From Arthrobacter sp. Leaf137 (GTDB lineage: Bacteria > Actinomycetota > Actinomycetes > Actinomycetales > Micrococcaceae): a stretch of DNA of 64,000 nt. Positions 7,909 through 16,956 of the stretch are shown here, one piece after another. The DNA lies in assembly GCF_001423525.1 (NCBI RefSeq), contig NZ_LMOI01000020.1, positions 220,692-284,691 on the forward strand, written 5' to 3'. The notes under the pieces were generated by a model. The model worked only from the letters and a program-made list of their open reading frames with translations. It was not told the origin of the DNA and did not search any database. The translations under genes were made by a program, and so were the position numbers. How positions within the stretch are numbered: position 1 is the stretch's first letter; every line of letters begins with the position of its first letter.

Positions 7909-9972
7909 TTAGCCGCGAAGGGTGTCCGGCCCCGATTCGGGGACGCCTCCCTGGAACGGTGCGTCTTCCGGAACGCCCTGCGGATGCGGCGGCTGGGCGT
8001 CCAGCGGCTCGTCCAGGCGGGCCTGCTTGGCTTCCTCCTGGGCTTCGCGTTCGGCCCGCTCCTGGCGGGACTCCACGGGACCGGCCGTCTGGACGGGACG
8101 GGATTCCTTCGAAAGCCATACCTCACGGAAATCGCGCTTGCGGATGTCCCGGAAGATGTCGGCGATCTCGGCCTGGTTAAGGGTTTCCCGCTCCAGCAGC
8201 TCCAAGGCAAGGCGGTCAAGGACATCACGGTTCTCAGTGAGGATGGCGTAGGCCTCGTCATGGGCCTGGTCGATCAGTCGGCGCACTTCCTCGTCCACCA
8301 CGTAGGCGATCTGGTCGGAGTAGTTGCGCTCGTGCCCGGCGTCGCGGCCCAGGAACGGCTCGCCGCCGCCCTGGCCCAGGCGCACAGCGCCCACGCGTTC
8401 GCTCATGCCGTATTCGGTGACCATCTTGCGGGCGGTCCCGGTGGCCTTCTCAATGTCGTTCGAGGCGCCGGTGGACGGATCGTGGAACACGATTTCCTCG
8501 GCCACGCGGCCGCCCATGGCGTACGCCATCTGGTCCAGGAGCTCGTTGCGGGTGACGGAGTACTTGTCGTTGTCCGGCACCACCATGGTGTAGCCCAGGG
8601 CACGGCCACGGGGAAGGATGGTGATCTTGGTGACCGGGGCCGAGTTCCGCAGGGCGGCCGCCACCAGGGCGTGGCCGCCTTCGTGGTAGGCGGTGATCTT
8701 GCGTTCGTGTTCCTTCATGACCCGGCTGCGCTTCTGCGGGCCTGCCATCACGCGGTCGATTGCCTCGTCCAGGGCGCGGTCGTCAATGAGGTTGGCATTG
8801 GAACGCGCGGTCAGCAGGGCGGCCTCGTTAAGCACGTTGGCCAGGTCCGCGCCGGTGTAGCCGGGGGTCTTCTTGGCAACAGCCTTGAGGTCGACGCCGG
8901 GAGCCATCGGCTTGCCCTTGGCGTGCACCTGCAGGATCTGGTCACGTCCGATCATGTCCGGCGCCTCGACGCCGATCTGCCGGTCGAAACGGCCCGGCCG
9001 CAGCAGTGCGGGGTCCAGGACGTCAGGGCGGTTGGTGGCGGCGATGAGGATGACGTTGGTCTTGACGTCGAAGCCGTCCATCTCCACCAGCAGCTGGTTG
9101 AGGGTCTGCTCGCGTTCGTCGTTGCCGCCGCCGATGCCGGCGCCGCGGTGGCGGCCGACGGCGTCGATTTCGTCCACGAAAATGATCGCCGGGGAGTTGG
9201 CCTTGGCCTGTTCGAAGAGGTCGCGGACGCGGGACGCACCGACACCAACGAACATTTCCACGAAGTCCGAGCCGGAGATCGAGAAGAAGGGGACGCCTGC
9301 TTCACCGGCAACGGCGCGGGCCAGCAGGGTCTTACCGGTACCGGGAGGGCCGTACAGCAGCACGCCCTTGGGGATCTTGGCGCCGACGGCCTGGAATTTG
9401 GCCGGTTCCTGCAGGAATTCCTTGATCTCCTGGAGCTCTTCGACGGCTTCATCGGAACCGGCGACGTCCGCGAAGGTCACCTGCGGCATGTCCTTGCTGA
9501 CCATCTTGGCCTTGGACTTGCCGAACTGCATGATCTTGGAGCCGCCGCCCTGCATGCGGGTCATGAGGAACCAGAAGAGGGCGCCCAGCAGGATGACCGG
9601 AATGAGGAGGGACAGCAGGCCGGAGAACCAGTTGCTCTCGATGGGCTGGTCCGTGTAGCCCTGCGCCGGCTTGGAATCGGTGACAGCCTTGACCACGTCC
9701 GTGGCGCGGGCATCGACGAAGAAGAACTGGACGCTCTTGCCCTTGTTCTGGCCGTCCACCTCCAGGTCATCCTTCAGCGTGAGGTCAACGCGGTTCTCAC
9801 CGTCGAAGATCTTGGCCTGCTCCACGTTGTTGCCGGCAAGCAGTTCCAGGCCCTTATCGGTGTCGATCCGCGACGCACCGCCGGGGGCCAGCGTTGCAAA
9901 GGCCACCAGGAGCAGACCGACAACGACGACGATCCAGATGCCCGGGCCCTTGAAGAAATTCTTAGCTTTCAT
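7909..9972 (-). CDS. ftsH: ATP-dependent zinc metalloprotease FtsH
   Basis: A membrane-anchored AAA+ protease that degrades unassembled or damaged membrane and regulatory proteins as a hexamer. Order of parts: transmembrane helix 1 (residues about 12-29), an extracytoplasmic domain, helix 2 (about 118-137), an AAA+ domain with Walker A GPPGTGKT (208-215), Walker B IIFVDEID (263-270) and the arginine-finger region RPGRFDRQ, then the M41 protease domain with the zinc site HEGGH (430-434). A charged Glu/Arg-rich tail of about 60 residues is typical of actinobacterial FtsH. ATG start. It is normally adjacent to hpt in this phylum; here a LacI gene and a remnant lie between them. Confidence 0.97.
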   Translation of the reverse strand: MKAKNFFKGPGIWIVVVVGLLLVAFATLAPGGASRIDTDKGLELLAGNNVEQAKIFDGENRVDLTLKDDLEVDGQNKGKSVQFFFVDARATDVVKAVTDSKPAQGYTDQPIESNWFSGLLSLLIPVILLGALFWFLMTRMQGGGSKIMQFGKSKAKMVSKDMPQVTFADVAGSDEAVEELQEIKEFLQEPAKFQAVGAKIPKGVLLYGPPGTGKTLLARAVAGEAGVPFFSISGSDFVEMFVGVGASRVRDLFEQAKANSPAIIFVDEIDAVGRHRGAGIGGGNDEREQTLNQLLVEMDGFDVKTNVILIAATNRPDVLDPALLRPGRFDRQIGVEAPDMIGRDQILQVHAKGKPMAPGVDLKAVAKKTPGYTGADLANVLNEAALLTARSNANLIDDRALDEAIDRVMAGPQKRSRVMKEHERKITAYHEGGHALVAAALRNSAPVTKITILPRGRALGYTMVVPDNDKYSVTRNELLDQMAYAMGGRVAEEIVFHDPSTGASNDIEKATGTARKMVTEYGMSERVGAVRLGQGGGEPFLGRDAGHERNYSDQIAYVVDEEVRRLIDQAHDEAYAILTENRDVLDRLALELLERETLNQAEIADIFRDIRKRDFREVWLSKESRPVQTAGPVESRQERAEREAQEEAKQARLDEPLDAQPPHPQGVPEDAPFQGGVPESGPDTLRG

Positions 9973-10136
9973 CTGTTCGGGGGCTGGCCCCGTCCCTTCC
10001 GGTAGTGCTGCACGGCGTCTAATTCGCGCGCGTGATGGTGCTGCGTCAGCTTCTAGCTATACACCGTCCGGAGTACATCACGCATGATGAAAAGCAAAAG
10101 TTCCCTGTGGGCGTAGCGGACATCGTTGCAGGCAGG
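9973..10136 (-). promoter_or_regulatory. Likely ftsH-folate operon promoter region
   Basis: This 164-bp gap separates the lacI stop from the ftsH start, and it is the widest gap in the minus run downstream of lacI, so an operon promoter is expected here. The best -10 candidate on the minus strand is TATAGC at 10061-10056, about 85 nt before the ATG. No convincing -35 is visible. Confidence 0.35.
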
Positions 10137-11183
10137 CTAGGGGTTCCGGGGTGCGGCGACGGACGCTCGGGTGACCAGCGGACACTCCAGCACAGTGGTC
10201 CCCACGGAAGCCGAAGAACCGTCCCCTGCCCCTTCGAGCGCATCGATAAGGTGATTGGCGGCCCAGGCACCCATTCCGTAGTGGGGCAGCGCTACGGTGG
10301 TGAGCCCTGGAAAGAGGCTGCCGGCCACCAGTTCCTGATCGTCGAACCCGACGACCGAGAGGTCTCCGGGGATGCTGAGACCCAGTTCCGCGGCTGCCCG
10401 GTAGGCTCCCATGGCCATCTGGTCGTTGTAGCAGAACAGGCCCGACGGCGGATGTTCGCTCCGCAGGATCCTCGCCGCTGCCTCGTACCCGCCCGCAGCG
10501 TCCGACGACGACGCCTCCACGGGCGCCAGGCCGCCGTCGAGCCCTGCCGCGGTGAGCGTGTCGCGGAAACCGCGGAGCCGCTCCGAGGTTGATGGCACGT
10601 CCTGGACGTTGTTGATAAAGCCGATGCGGGTGTGCCCGGCGTCCAGCAGTGCGTGGACGGCGGTGCGGGCGCCGCCGTATTCGTCCGGGACAACGGAGGG
10701 GAAGCGCCCGTCAGCGGTGACGGCATCGACCAGGACGGTGGGCACCTTGCCGAGGTTGGCCGGCGCGTCCAGGACCCGGTGGTACATGGTGGCGTAGAGG
10801 ATCCCGTCCACCTGGCGTTCCAGCACGGCCTCCACATCGCCTTCCCGGGATGCGGGCCCGGCGGTGGCGGCGGTGTTGATGAGCATGAGGGTGTAGCCGC
10901 GGGCGCGGGCAGCGTCATCGGCGCCCAGGATGATCCGGCCGGCATGCGGTGTGGTGGCCACGTCCTCGCTGACCAGCCCCAGCACGCCGGTGCGGCGGTT
11001 GCGGAGCGCCTGCGCCACCCGGTTGGGTTCGTAGCCCAGCTGCTCCGCGGCGGCCTTCACCTTTTTGCGGGTTTCGGGGCTGATCCGCGCATACGTGACG
11101 TCGTTCAGGACGTGCGACACCGTGGTTGCCGACACCCCTGCGGCCACCGCGACATCCTTGATGCCAATATTCGACCTTGCCAA
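10137..11183 (-). CDS. LacI family transcriptional regulator
   Basis: A 348-residue repressor-type regulator. The N-terminal helix-turn-helix (IKDVAVAAGVSATTVSHVLN) and hinge helix (YEPNRVAQALRNRRTG) are canonical, followed by a periplasmic-binding-protein-like sugar-sensor domain (LSVVGFDDQELVAGSLFPGLTTV near the C-terminus). The start is read as TTG, 2 nt after the end of the glyoxalase-like remnant, with no clear ribosome site. No sugar transport or catabolic gene is adjacent, so its target is unknown; it is an orphan regulator inserted between two genes that are normally neighbours (hpt and ftsH). Confidence 0.92.
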   Translation of the reverse strand: MARSNIGIKDVAVAAGVSATTVSHVLNDVTYARISPETRKKVKAAAEQLGYEPNRVAQALRNRRTGVLGLVSEDVATTPHAGRIILGADDAARARGYTLMLINTAATAGPASREGDVEAVLERQVDGILYATMYHRVLDAPANLGKVPTVLVDAVTADGRFPSVVPDEYGGARTAVHALLDAGHTRIGFINNVQDVPSTSERLRGFRDTLTAAGLDGGLAPVEASSSDAAGGYEAAARILRSEHPPSGLFCYNDQMAMGAYRAAAELGLSIPGDLSVVGFDDQELVAGSLFPGLTTVALPHYGMGAWAANHLIDALEGAGDGSSASVGTTVLECPLVTRASVAAPRNP

Positions 11184-11185
11184 AA

Positions 11186-11293
11186 TCAGACGTGCTGGTC
11201 CAGGCAGACGGGGTTGCCGAGCTTCCGGTAGGACTCCATGGAAGCTGCGAGGTCCTGCACGGCGAGGCCTACCGGGAAACCGCCGGGCTGCAT
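11186..11293 (-). pseudogene. Glyoxalase/VOC-fold remnant (35 codons)
   Basis: A short minus-strand frame starts with ATG 6 nt after the hpt stop and ends 2 nt before the lacI start. Its translation contains GLAVQDLAASMESYRKLG, which matches the first beta-alpha unit of VOC (glyoxalase/bleomycin-resistance) domains, where the pattern is LxVxDLxxSxxFYxKLG. It then runs into NPVCLDQHV and stops, so only about a quarter of a VOC domain remains. I read it as the broken end of a lost gene; a functional micro-peptide cannot be excluded. Confidence 0.5.
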
Positions 11294-11299
11294 GGCGGC

Positions 11300-11851
11300 C
11301 TACTCGTAGACGTGCGGGGCCAGGGTGCCCACGAAGTCCAGGTTGCGGTACTTCTCGGCGTAGTCCAGGCCGTAGCCCACCACGAACTCGTTGGGGATGT
11401 CGTAGCCCACGTACTTGACGTCGATCTGGACCTTGGCGGCGGTGGGCTTGCGGAATGCGGTGCAGATTTCCACCGACGCCGTGCCGCGGGATTCCAGGTT
11501 GGTCTTCAGCCAGGACAGGGTGAGGCCGGAATCGATGATGTCCTCGACGATCAGCACGTCCTTGCCCATGAGGTCGGTGTCCAGGTCCTTGAGGATGCGC
11601 ACCACGCCGGAGGACTGGGTGCCGGAGCCGTAGGAGGACACAGCCATCCAGTCCATCGAGACGTGGCTGTGCAGTGCACGGGCCAGGTCCGCCATGACCA
11701 TGACCGCGCCCTTGAGCACGCCCACGATAAGCAGTTCGCGGCCTTCGTAGTCCTTGTCGATCTGGGCAGCGAGTTCGGTGATGCGCTGCTGGATCTGTTC
11801 CTTGGTGTAGAGAACGTGCTTGAGGTCTGCCTGGACGTCGTTTGAATCCAC
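11300..11851 (-). CDS. hpt: Hypoxanthine phosphoribosyltransferase
   Basis: Purine salvage enzyme that makes IMP (and usually GMP) from hypoxanthine or guanine and PRPP. The PRPP-binding loop VLIVEDIIDSGLTL is clear, with the flexible-loop motif SSYGSGTQSSG before it and VVGYGLDYAEKYRNL at the C-terminal end. Two starts are adjacent (TTG at 11854, GTG at 11851); the GTG has better spacing to the upstream AGGAG and is chosen, giving 183 residues. It lies 30 nt after tilS, the usual actinobacterial tilS-hpt pair. Confidence 0.95.
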   Translation of the reverse strand: MDSNDVQADLKHVLYTKEQIQQRITELAAQIDKDYEGRELLIVGVLKGAVMVMADLARALHSHVSMDWMAVSSYGSGTQSSGVVRILKDLDTDLMGKDVLIVEDIIDSGLTLSWLKTNLESRGTASVEICTAFRKPTAAKVQIDVKYVGYDIPNEFVVGYGLDYAEKYRNLDFVGTLAPHVYE

Positions 11852-11881
11852 CAATGGCTCCTGTGTAGATGCGGGGTGCGA

Positions 11882-13081
11882 CTAATGTTTGGCCGGTTTT
11901 TGCGGCCGGAGTACTAGCTTCCCACAGCGCGCGGGTTCGCGGGGACCGGTCCCCGCTCGGTCTGCGGTGCCGGGACCTTCGAGTTCGGCCAGCGACAACC
12001 GGTAGACGGCTACCCCGCCGGGCAGCTGCACCGGGCCCGCCGAGCCCTGCCGCCGCAGCAGCGCTTCCGCCGCCACAAGGCGCCGATAGCTGGGCTGTTG
12101 GCCGCCGACGTCGGCTGCGGCCTTGGCGATCACGCGGAACCGGATGGCGGGGGCAAGGGCCCGCAGGGCGTCCTCAGGAAGGCTTGCTTCGGCACCGTTC
12201 CACTCCACAAGGGACGCGTAGGTGCTTTCCGCCACATCCTCAAGGTAGTCGGCGTCCAGTTGCAGGATGGAGGCGGTGCGCGCCAGGGATTCCGCGACGC
12301 CGGGGCCCAGCTTCTCCTCCAGGTGCGGAAGGACTTCCACCCGGGTCCGGGAACGGGCGAACGCAGGGTCCGTGTTGGTGGGATCGTGCCAGGGGTCCAA
12401 CTCCTCCACCTCGCAGATCTCCTCCGTGTCGGCCCGGCGGAGCCCCAGGAACGGGCGGAGCAGCACGGCGGCTCCGGCCCCCGCGCGGGTAGGCCGCATG
12501 CCGGCGAGTGAACGGGTCCCGGAGCCGCGGGCCAGGCCCAGCAGCACCTGCTCGGCCTGGTCATCCAGGGTGTGCCCCAGCAGGATGGCACCGGCACCCT
12601 GGTCCGCCGCTGCCGCTTCGAGCGCCGCGTGCCGGGCCTCGCGGGCGGCGGCCTCGGGGCCCATGCCGGTGCCCGCCACTGTGACGGTGTGGACTTCCAC
12701 CGGGGCGAGGCCCAGCTCCCGAAGGGCACCGGCGGTGTCAGCTGCGACGCGGCCGGAGCCTTCCTGCAGCTGGTGGTCCACCACCACGGCGCCGACTGTG
12801 ACGGGGTGGCCGTCAATGCTGCCGCGGCGTGCAAAGTAGGCGGCGACGGCGGCCAGCGCCATCGAGTCCGGCCCGCCGCTGCAGGCCACCAGGATGTGCG
12901 CCGGATAGCCGGCCTGCGCCAGGGCGTCGCCCAGCATTTTGCGGGCAGTGCCGACGACGGGCGCCAACCGGCCGGGCCGGCGTCGCCCGCTGCGCTGTGG
13001 CGCGGAATCCTGCTGGGCAGGCTCGGAGAGCTGGGGCCCGGAAGGCTGCTGTTCGGAACGAGTGGGGGGAACGTCAGGCAA
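11882..13081 (-). CDS. tilS: tRNA(Ile)-lysidine synthetase
   Basis: TilS modifies C34 of tRNA-Ile(CAU) to lysidine, so that the tRNA reads AUA and is charged with isoleucine. The N-type ATP pyrophosphatase P-loop ACSGGPDSMAL is at residues 67-76, and the family blocks LGHTLDDQAEQVLLGLARGSG and RPFLGLRRADTEEIC follow. The PP-loop is preceded by about 60 residues, mostly Pro/Ser/Gln-rich, so the TTG at 13081 (immediately after the stop of the metalloprotease gene) may not be the true start; an internal GTG near residue 42 is possible. Confidence 0.92.
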   Translation of the reverse strand: MPDVPPTRSEQQPSGPQLSEPAQQDSAPQRSGRRRPGRLAPVVGTARKMLGDALAQAGYPAHILVACSGGPDSMALAAVAAYFARRGSIDGHPVTVGAVVVDHQLQEGSGRVAADTAGALRELGLAPVEVHTVTVAGTGMGPEAAAREARHAALEAAAADQGAGAILLGHTLDDQAEQVLLGLARGSGTRSLAGMRPTRAGAGAAVLLRPFLGLRRADTEEICEVEELDPWHDPTNTDPAFARSRTRVEVLPHLEEKLGPGVAESLARTASILQLDADYLEDVAESTYASLVEWNGAEASLPEDALRALAPAIRFRVIAKAAADVGGQQPSYRRLVAAEALLRRQGSAGPVQLPGGVAVYRLSLAELEGPGTADRAGTGPREPARCGKLVLRPQKPAKH

Positions 13082-14221
13082 TTACAGGCCCATCCGCTCA
13101 AGCCACAGCTTGGCGTCGTGGATCTCGGGCTCGGTGGGCAGGTGGTCGGCCGACTCCCAGACCCGGTTGAAGCCCTCCATGCCGGCCACGCCAACCACTG
13201 CGCGGACAAAGCGGGCGCCGTCGGAGTACTGCCGCATCTTGGCGTCCAGGCCCAGCAGGCTGCGGATGAACTTCTCCACTACGCCACGGTCCTTGCCGCG
13301 GTCGTTGAACCGCTGCCGGATGGTCTTGACGGAGGGAACAATGCTGGCGTCCACGGCGTCCATCACCACGTTGGCGTGGCCTTCGAGCAGGCTCATCACG
13401 GCCGTGAGGTGCGAGATGGCGGCTTTCTCCTCCGGGTCCTGCAGCAGGTCCAGGATGGCGCCGCGGCCCGGCGTGTTTCCAGTGGCCGAACGGTCCTTCA
13501 GTGAACGCGCCGCCGCCGAGGCCCGGTCCATCAGCGAATCGACATTGCCCAGCAGGTGTCCGCTGAGGTTGTCGATCTGGTCCAGCATGTGGTGGCGCAG
13601 CCATGGTGCGGCGGCGAACTGGACCCTGTGGGTCTGTTCGTGCAGGCAGACCCACAGCCGGAAGTCCTCGGGCGCGACGTTGAGTTCGCGCTCCACGGAG
13701 ACGATGTTGGGGGCCACCAGCAGGAGCCGTCCGGCGGCCGGGGCGGAAGAGTTTTCGGCCAGCGCCGCGAACGGATCGTACTGGCCCAGGACCTTGCTGG
13801 ACAGGAACGCCAGGACGGCGCCCAGCTGGCTGCCGGTGATGGCGCCGCTGACGCTGGCCGCGGAAGGGCTCAGTGACCCGCGCCGGCTGTCCAGCATCTT
13901 CTGCATGGCCGGCTTCAGCATCACGGCGAAGGACTGCGTGTTTGCCTTGGCCCACGATGCCCGGTCCACCACCAGCACCGAGGAATCCCGGAGGTCCCGG
14001 GCAGCTTCCAGCCCCGTGATCTCGTGGACGTGCGGAACGGACGCGTCGGCGAGCCGGCGGAGGCTGTCCACGGCTTCGTTGATGTCCGCCGGCTTCAGGT
14101 CCGGTCCGGCGGGAGCCAGCCGTGCCGCCGTGGAGGCCGCCAGGTCCCAGTTGATCAGGGAAGCGGCATCAGCGGATGAGATGGGGGCGGACTGGGCTGC
14201 AGTGGACTCCATAGGTCCCAT
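13082..14221 (-). CDS. Zincin-family metalloprotease (DUF2342-type, 'coenzyme F420 biosynthesis-associated')
   Basis: A 379-residue cytosolic zincin-like protein. The zinc motif is HEQTHRVQF (His194, Glu195, His198), embedded in DFRLWVCLHEQTHRVQ, which matches the actinobacterial DUF2342/zincin_2 family. These proteins are nearly always upstream of tilS, as here; the 'F420-associated' label comes from phylogenetic profiling and is not a demonstrated role. A second in-frame ATG lies three codons after the first (14212), and neither has a strong ribosome site. The substrate is unknown. Confidence 0.88.
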   Translation of the reverse strand: MGPMESTAAQSAPISSADAASLINWDLAASTAARLAPAGPDLKPADINEAVDSLRRLADASVPHVHEITGLEAARDLRDSSVLVVDRASWAKANTQSFAVMLKPAMQKMLDSRRGSLSPSAASVSGAITGSQLGAVLAFLSSKVLGQYDPFAALAENSSAPAAGRLLLVAPNIVSVERELNVAPEDFRLWVCLHEQTHRVQFAAAPWLRHHMLDQIDNLSGHLLGNVDSLMDRASAAARSLKDRSATGNTPGRGAILDLLQDPEEKAAISHLTAVMSLLEGHANVVMDAVDASIVPSVKTIRQRFNDRGKDRGVVEKFIRSLLGLDAKMRQYSDGARFVRAVVGVAGMEGFNRVWESADHLPTEPEIHDAKLWLERMGL

Positions 14222-14374
14222 CAGAACACAGCGGGCCGGGGATCGTCCTTAAGTTCGCTCACCGGCGAAGCGAGGGCACCGCTTGGCGGGCACTCTCACA
14301 GCCGGAGCACAGGAGGGCGAAAGGCCTGGCCTAAGCTGCGGCGGCATCGTGGTGGCTACACCGCAGAAGCGGCC

Positions 14375-14415
14375 CTACCGCGTTTCAGGAACCACCTACC
14401 GCGTTTCAGGAACCA
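14375..14415 (+). repeat. Tandem 20-bp direct repeat, 21-bp period
   Basis: Two identical 20-mers (ctaccgcgtttcaggaacca) at 14375-14394 and 14396-14415, separated by one base, lie 68 bp before the start of the small secreted-protein gene. A 21-bp period places both copies on the same DNA face, as expected for tandem regulator sites, though simple duplication is equally possible. Confidence 0.9.
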
Positions 14416-14482
14416 ACAGGAGCGGCCCGGGCCAGCACCGTTCGTGCGGGCCACGGCCGCCCAATTCCTTCAGGAGGACACC

Positions 14483-14665
14483 ATGATCCCGTACCGTCCC
14501 ATCGCTCCCCTGACCGCCGGCCCGAAGAAGGGCTGGAAGGCCGTGGTTGCCGCCGTCCTGGTGGCAGCACTCCTGGGGACCGCTGCCCCCATGGCGGTGG
14601 CCGCGGAACCGGTCACCGCGGCCGGCGCTGCATACGGGGTGGCAGATTCCAGGGAAGCGCGATGA
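14483..14665 (+). CDS. Small secreted/membrane protein of unknown function
   Basis: A 60-residue protein with an excellent ribosome site (caggaggacacc before ATG). It has a basic stretch (TAGPKKGWK) followed by a hydrophobic core VVAAVLVAALLGTAAPMAV and an AVAAEP end that looks like a signal-peptidase I site (AVA-A). The mature part would be only about 25 residues. It is convergent with dacB, with 1 bp between the stop codons. I do not recognise a family. Confidence 0.6.
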   Translation: MIPYRPIAPLTAGPKKGWKAVVAAVLVAALLGTAAPMAVAAEPVTAAGAAYGVADSREAR

Positions 14666-14666
14666 C

Positions 14667-16196
14667 CTACCGGCAGCCGCACCCTGCGAGCGCCGTCGCC
14701 GCCCGGTCCAGGGCCACCTTGTTTCCCGCGGCGCCGGGCGTCAGATCGTTACCGATGAAGGAGAACACCAGGAGCCGGCCGTCCGCGTCAACCACGTAGC
14801 CGCTGAGCGCCAGGACGGTGTTGAGTGTTCCGGTCTTGGCCCGGACCAGCCCCGCCCCCTGGACGGTGGACTCGTCGCCGTACCGCGAATCAAGGGTGCC
14901 GGTGAGGCCGGCCACCGGGAAGCCGTCCAGTGCGGCCCGGAGCCTGGCATCGGCGCCGGTGGTGATGGCACGGACCACTTCCGCGAACTGGCCGGCGGAG
15001 ACCTGGTTGCCCATCGCCAGGCCGCACACGTCCACCAGCGCCAGGGGGCCGGCCGCAATCCCCGCCTGGGCCAGCTGGCTGCTGACAGCCGCCGTGGCGC
15101 CGTCGTTGCTGCCCGGACCGCCGTCCGCAATGGACGCCATCCGGCCCATGACCTCGGCCAGGTAGTTGTCTGATTCCTGCAGCAGCAGGTCCACCTGGCT
15201 GGCCACCGTGGCTGACTGCACCTCGGCCAGGACGCGGGGCCGTTCGGTTCCGGCGGCCGGGGCAGTCGAGCCCGCTCCCGGCGAGCGGTCGACGCCGGCC
15301 GCCACGGTCAGTCCCGCGGCGGCACCTGCGGCGCGGAGCCGGGCCGCGAATTCCTCCGCGGCGGACTGCGCCGCGTCCTGCGGGCGTGGCCCTGTGGTCA
15401 CGGCGGGGTCGTAGCGGGCAGAGTTCATGGCCAGCGGATACACCGGCGCCACTTCGCCAGCCGCGACGTCGCCCTCCTGCCAGGCCGGGTTCAGCGCCGG
15501 CCCGGTAAACAGGGAATCGTCCAGCAGGACCTTGATCTCCCCCGATGCCCCATTGGCCTGCAGGGATGCCACTGCCTGGGCGGCGAGGGTGGTGAGGCCG
15601 GCGCGGCCCATCACCTCGCCCGGCTTCGATTCACCGGGTCCGAGCAGGACGTCGCCGCCGCCCACCAGCACCACCTGGTTGGCTGCCGGCCCCTTCACCA
15701 CCCGGGTGGCGAACGTATGGTCCGGGCCCAGTGCGCGCAGGGCGGCGACGGAGGTCAGCAGCTTCATGTTCGACGCCGGGACCCGGCTGTCCGCGCCGCC
15801 CCGGTCGAAGAGGACCTGCCCTGTCAGCGCATCCTGCACGATGCCCGTAAAAGTACCGCCGCCGTCGGTCTTCAACAGCGGGTCCACCTGCGCCGAAAGC
15901 ACGGCGGGGTCCGGGACCGGGGCGGTGGATTCCAGCGGAGCCAGCCCTTGGGGGGATGCCAGGGCAGACGGTTCGCGCTGCCAGGGCGGGGCCTCGGGCG
16001 CAGGCGCGGGAGGCTCGGGGCCGAGGAACCCGGGGGCCACGAGTGCTGCTGCGGGGAGGGCAAGGACCAGCATGAGTACCGCGAGCAGCAGGAGGTGCCA
16101 GGGTTTTCCGGGGCCGGCGGACCTGTCCGGAAAGCCCGGGGCCGCGGCCTTCAGCGCACGGCGGTGCCACGCTTCCGCGCTGGTGGTTTTGGTCAT
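14667..16196 (-). CDS. dacB: D-alanyl-D-alanine carboxypeptidase/endopeptidase (PBP4, peptidase S13)
   Basis: A penicillin-binding protein that trims or opens peptidoglycan cross-links outside the membrane. All three penicillin-fold motifs are visible: SxxK as PASNMK (Ser142, Lys145 from the chosen start), SDN in LLQESDNYLAEVMGR, and KTG in VRAKTGTLNTV. A single membrane anchor (residues about 34-53, LLLLAVLMLVLALPAAALVA) follows a basic N-terminus. The ATG at 16196 is preferred to the open-frame start at 16232 because it is where the family's natural N-terminus begins. The gene is divergent from ppa, and followed after a gap of about 450 bp by the metalloprotease-tilS-hpt run, an arrangement common in actinobacteria. 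Confidence 0.94.
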   Translation of the reverse strand: MTKTTSAEAWHRRALKAAAPGFPDRSAGPGKPWHLLLLAVLMLVLALPAAALVAPGFLGPEPPAPAPEAPPWQREPSALASPQGLAPLESTAPVPDPAVLSAQVDPLLKTDGGGTFTGIVQDALTGQVLFDRGGADSRVPASNMKLLTSVAALRALGPDHTFATRVVKGPAANQVVLVGGGDVLLGPGESKPGEVMGRAGLTTLAAQAVASLQANGASGEIKVLLDDSLFTGPALNPAWQEGDVAAGEVAPVYPLAMNSARYDPAVTTGPRPQDAAQSAAEEFAARLRAAGAAAGLTVAAGVDRSPGAGSTAPAAGTERPRVLAEVQSATVASQVDLLLQESDNYLAEVMGRMASIADGGPGSNDGATAAVSSQLAQAGIAAGPLALVDVCGLAMGNQVSAGQFAEVVRAITTGADARLRAALDGFPVAGLTGTLDSRYGDESTVQGAGLVRAKTGTLNTVLALSGYVVDADGRLLVFSFIGNDLTPGAAGNKVALDRAATALAGCGCR

Positions 16197-16351
16197 GCCG
16201 GTGCCGGTCCTCAAGTCCTGAAATTTCCCCACAAGTTCCTGATTCCAGGGCCTCTCGCTATATCCTCAATAATAGTCGGCGGCACGGACACTCCTTTTTG
16301 TGGACCGTCTACTGTGCCGCGCACCCCCTGTAATCGCTGAGGAGCGTTCCC

Positions 16352-16840
16352 ATGAAGCACGACGTGACCATCGAGATCCCCAAGGGATCGCGCGTCAAGT
16401 ACGAAGTTGACCACGAGACCGGCCGCGTCCGCCTGGACCGCGTCCTCTTCACCTCCATGCAGTACCCCACGCACTACGGTTTCTTCGAGAACACCCTGGG
16501 CGAAGACGGCGACCCGCTGGACGCACTGGTGCTCCTGCAGGACTTCGACCTGCACCCCGGCGTCATCGTTGAATCCCGCCCCATCGGCGTCTTCAACATG
16601 ACCGACGACGGCGGCGGGGATGCCAAGGTCCTCTGCGTTCCTGTTGACGCGCGCTTCGACCACATCCAGGAAGTCAGCGACGTCAGCGAATTCCTGATCA
16701 AGGAAATCGAGCACTTCTTCACCCGTTACAAGGACCTGGAGCCGGGCAAGTGGGTCAAGGCCGAGGGCTGGGGCGACCGCGCCGCCGCCGAAGCCGAGCT
16801 GGAAGCGTCGATCAAGCGCTACGTCCCCACCGGACACTGA
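16352..16840 (+). CDS. ppa: Inorganic pyrophosphatase (family I)
   Basis: Hydrolyses pyrophosphate released by biosynthetic reactions, pulling them forward. The 162-residue length is that of prokaryotic soluble PPases. The signature [13 protein letters not shown] (residues 50-62) with its metal-binding aspartates is intact, as are [13 protein letters not shown] and [13 protein letters not shown] start with GAGGAG upstream. It is divergent from dacB; the 155-bp gap must hold both promoters. A strong hairpin terminator follows. Confidence 0.98.
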   Translation: MKHDVTIEIPKGSRVKYEVDHETGRVRLDRVLFTSMQYPTHYGFFENTLGEDGDPLDALVLLQDFDLHPGVIVESRPIGVFNMTDDGGGDAKVLCVPVDARFDHIQEVSDVSEFLIKEIEHFFTRYKDLEPGKWVKAEGWGDRAAAEAELEASIKRYVPTGH

Positions 16841-16881
16841 TCCCAGGTTGGGCTTGCCCCACCAACAACTGCCTTAGGGTC

Positions 16882-16925
16882 CGACGGCGGGTGGCCGGCT
16901 TTTCGAAGCCGGGCACCCGCCGTCG
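16882..16925. terminator. Hairpin terminator after ppa
   Basis: A perfect 12-bp inverted repeat (cgacggcgggtg at 16882-16893 with cacccgccgtcg at 16914-16925) encloses a second stem with a TTCG-type loop. It is followed by only a weak T-run. Its position 41 bp after the ppa stop fits a terminator. Confidence 0.85.
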
Positions 16926-16956
16926 TTGTCCCAGGATGGTGTGGCAAGGTGGGGCT

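Noticed and set aside
7558..10005. 815-codon plus-strand open frame antisense to folE and ftsH
   Set aside because: It mirrors the high-GC third-position bias of the strongly conserved minus genes and has no ribosome site or recognisable domain.
14283..14486. Plus-strand frame encoding a repeated YRVSGT segment
   Set aside because: It is only the direct repeat read as protein, and the better-supported small gene begins at its end.
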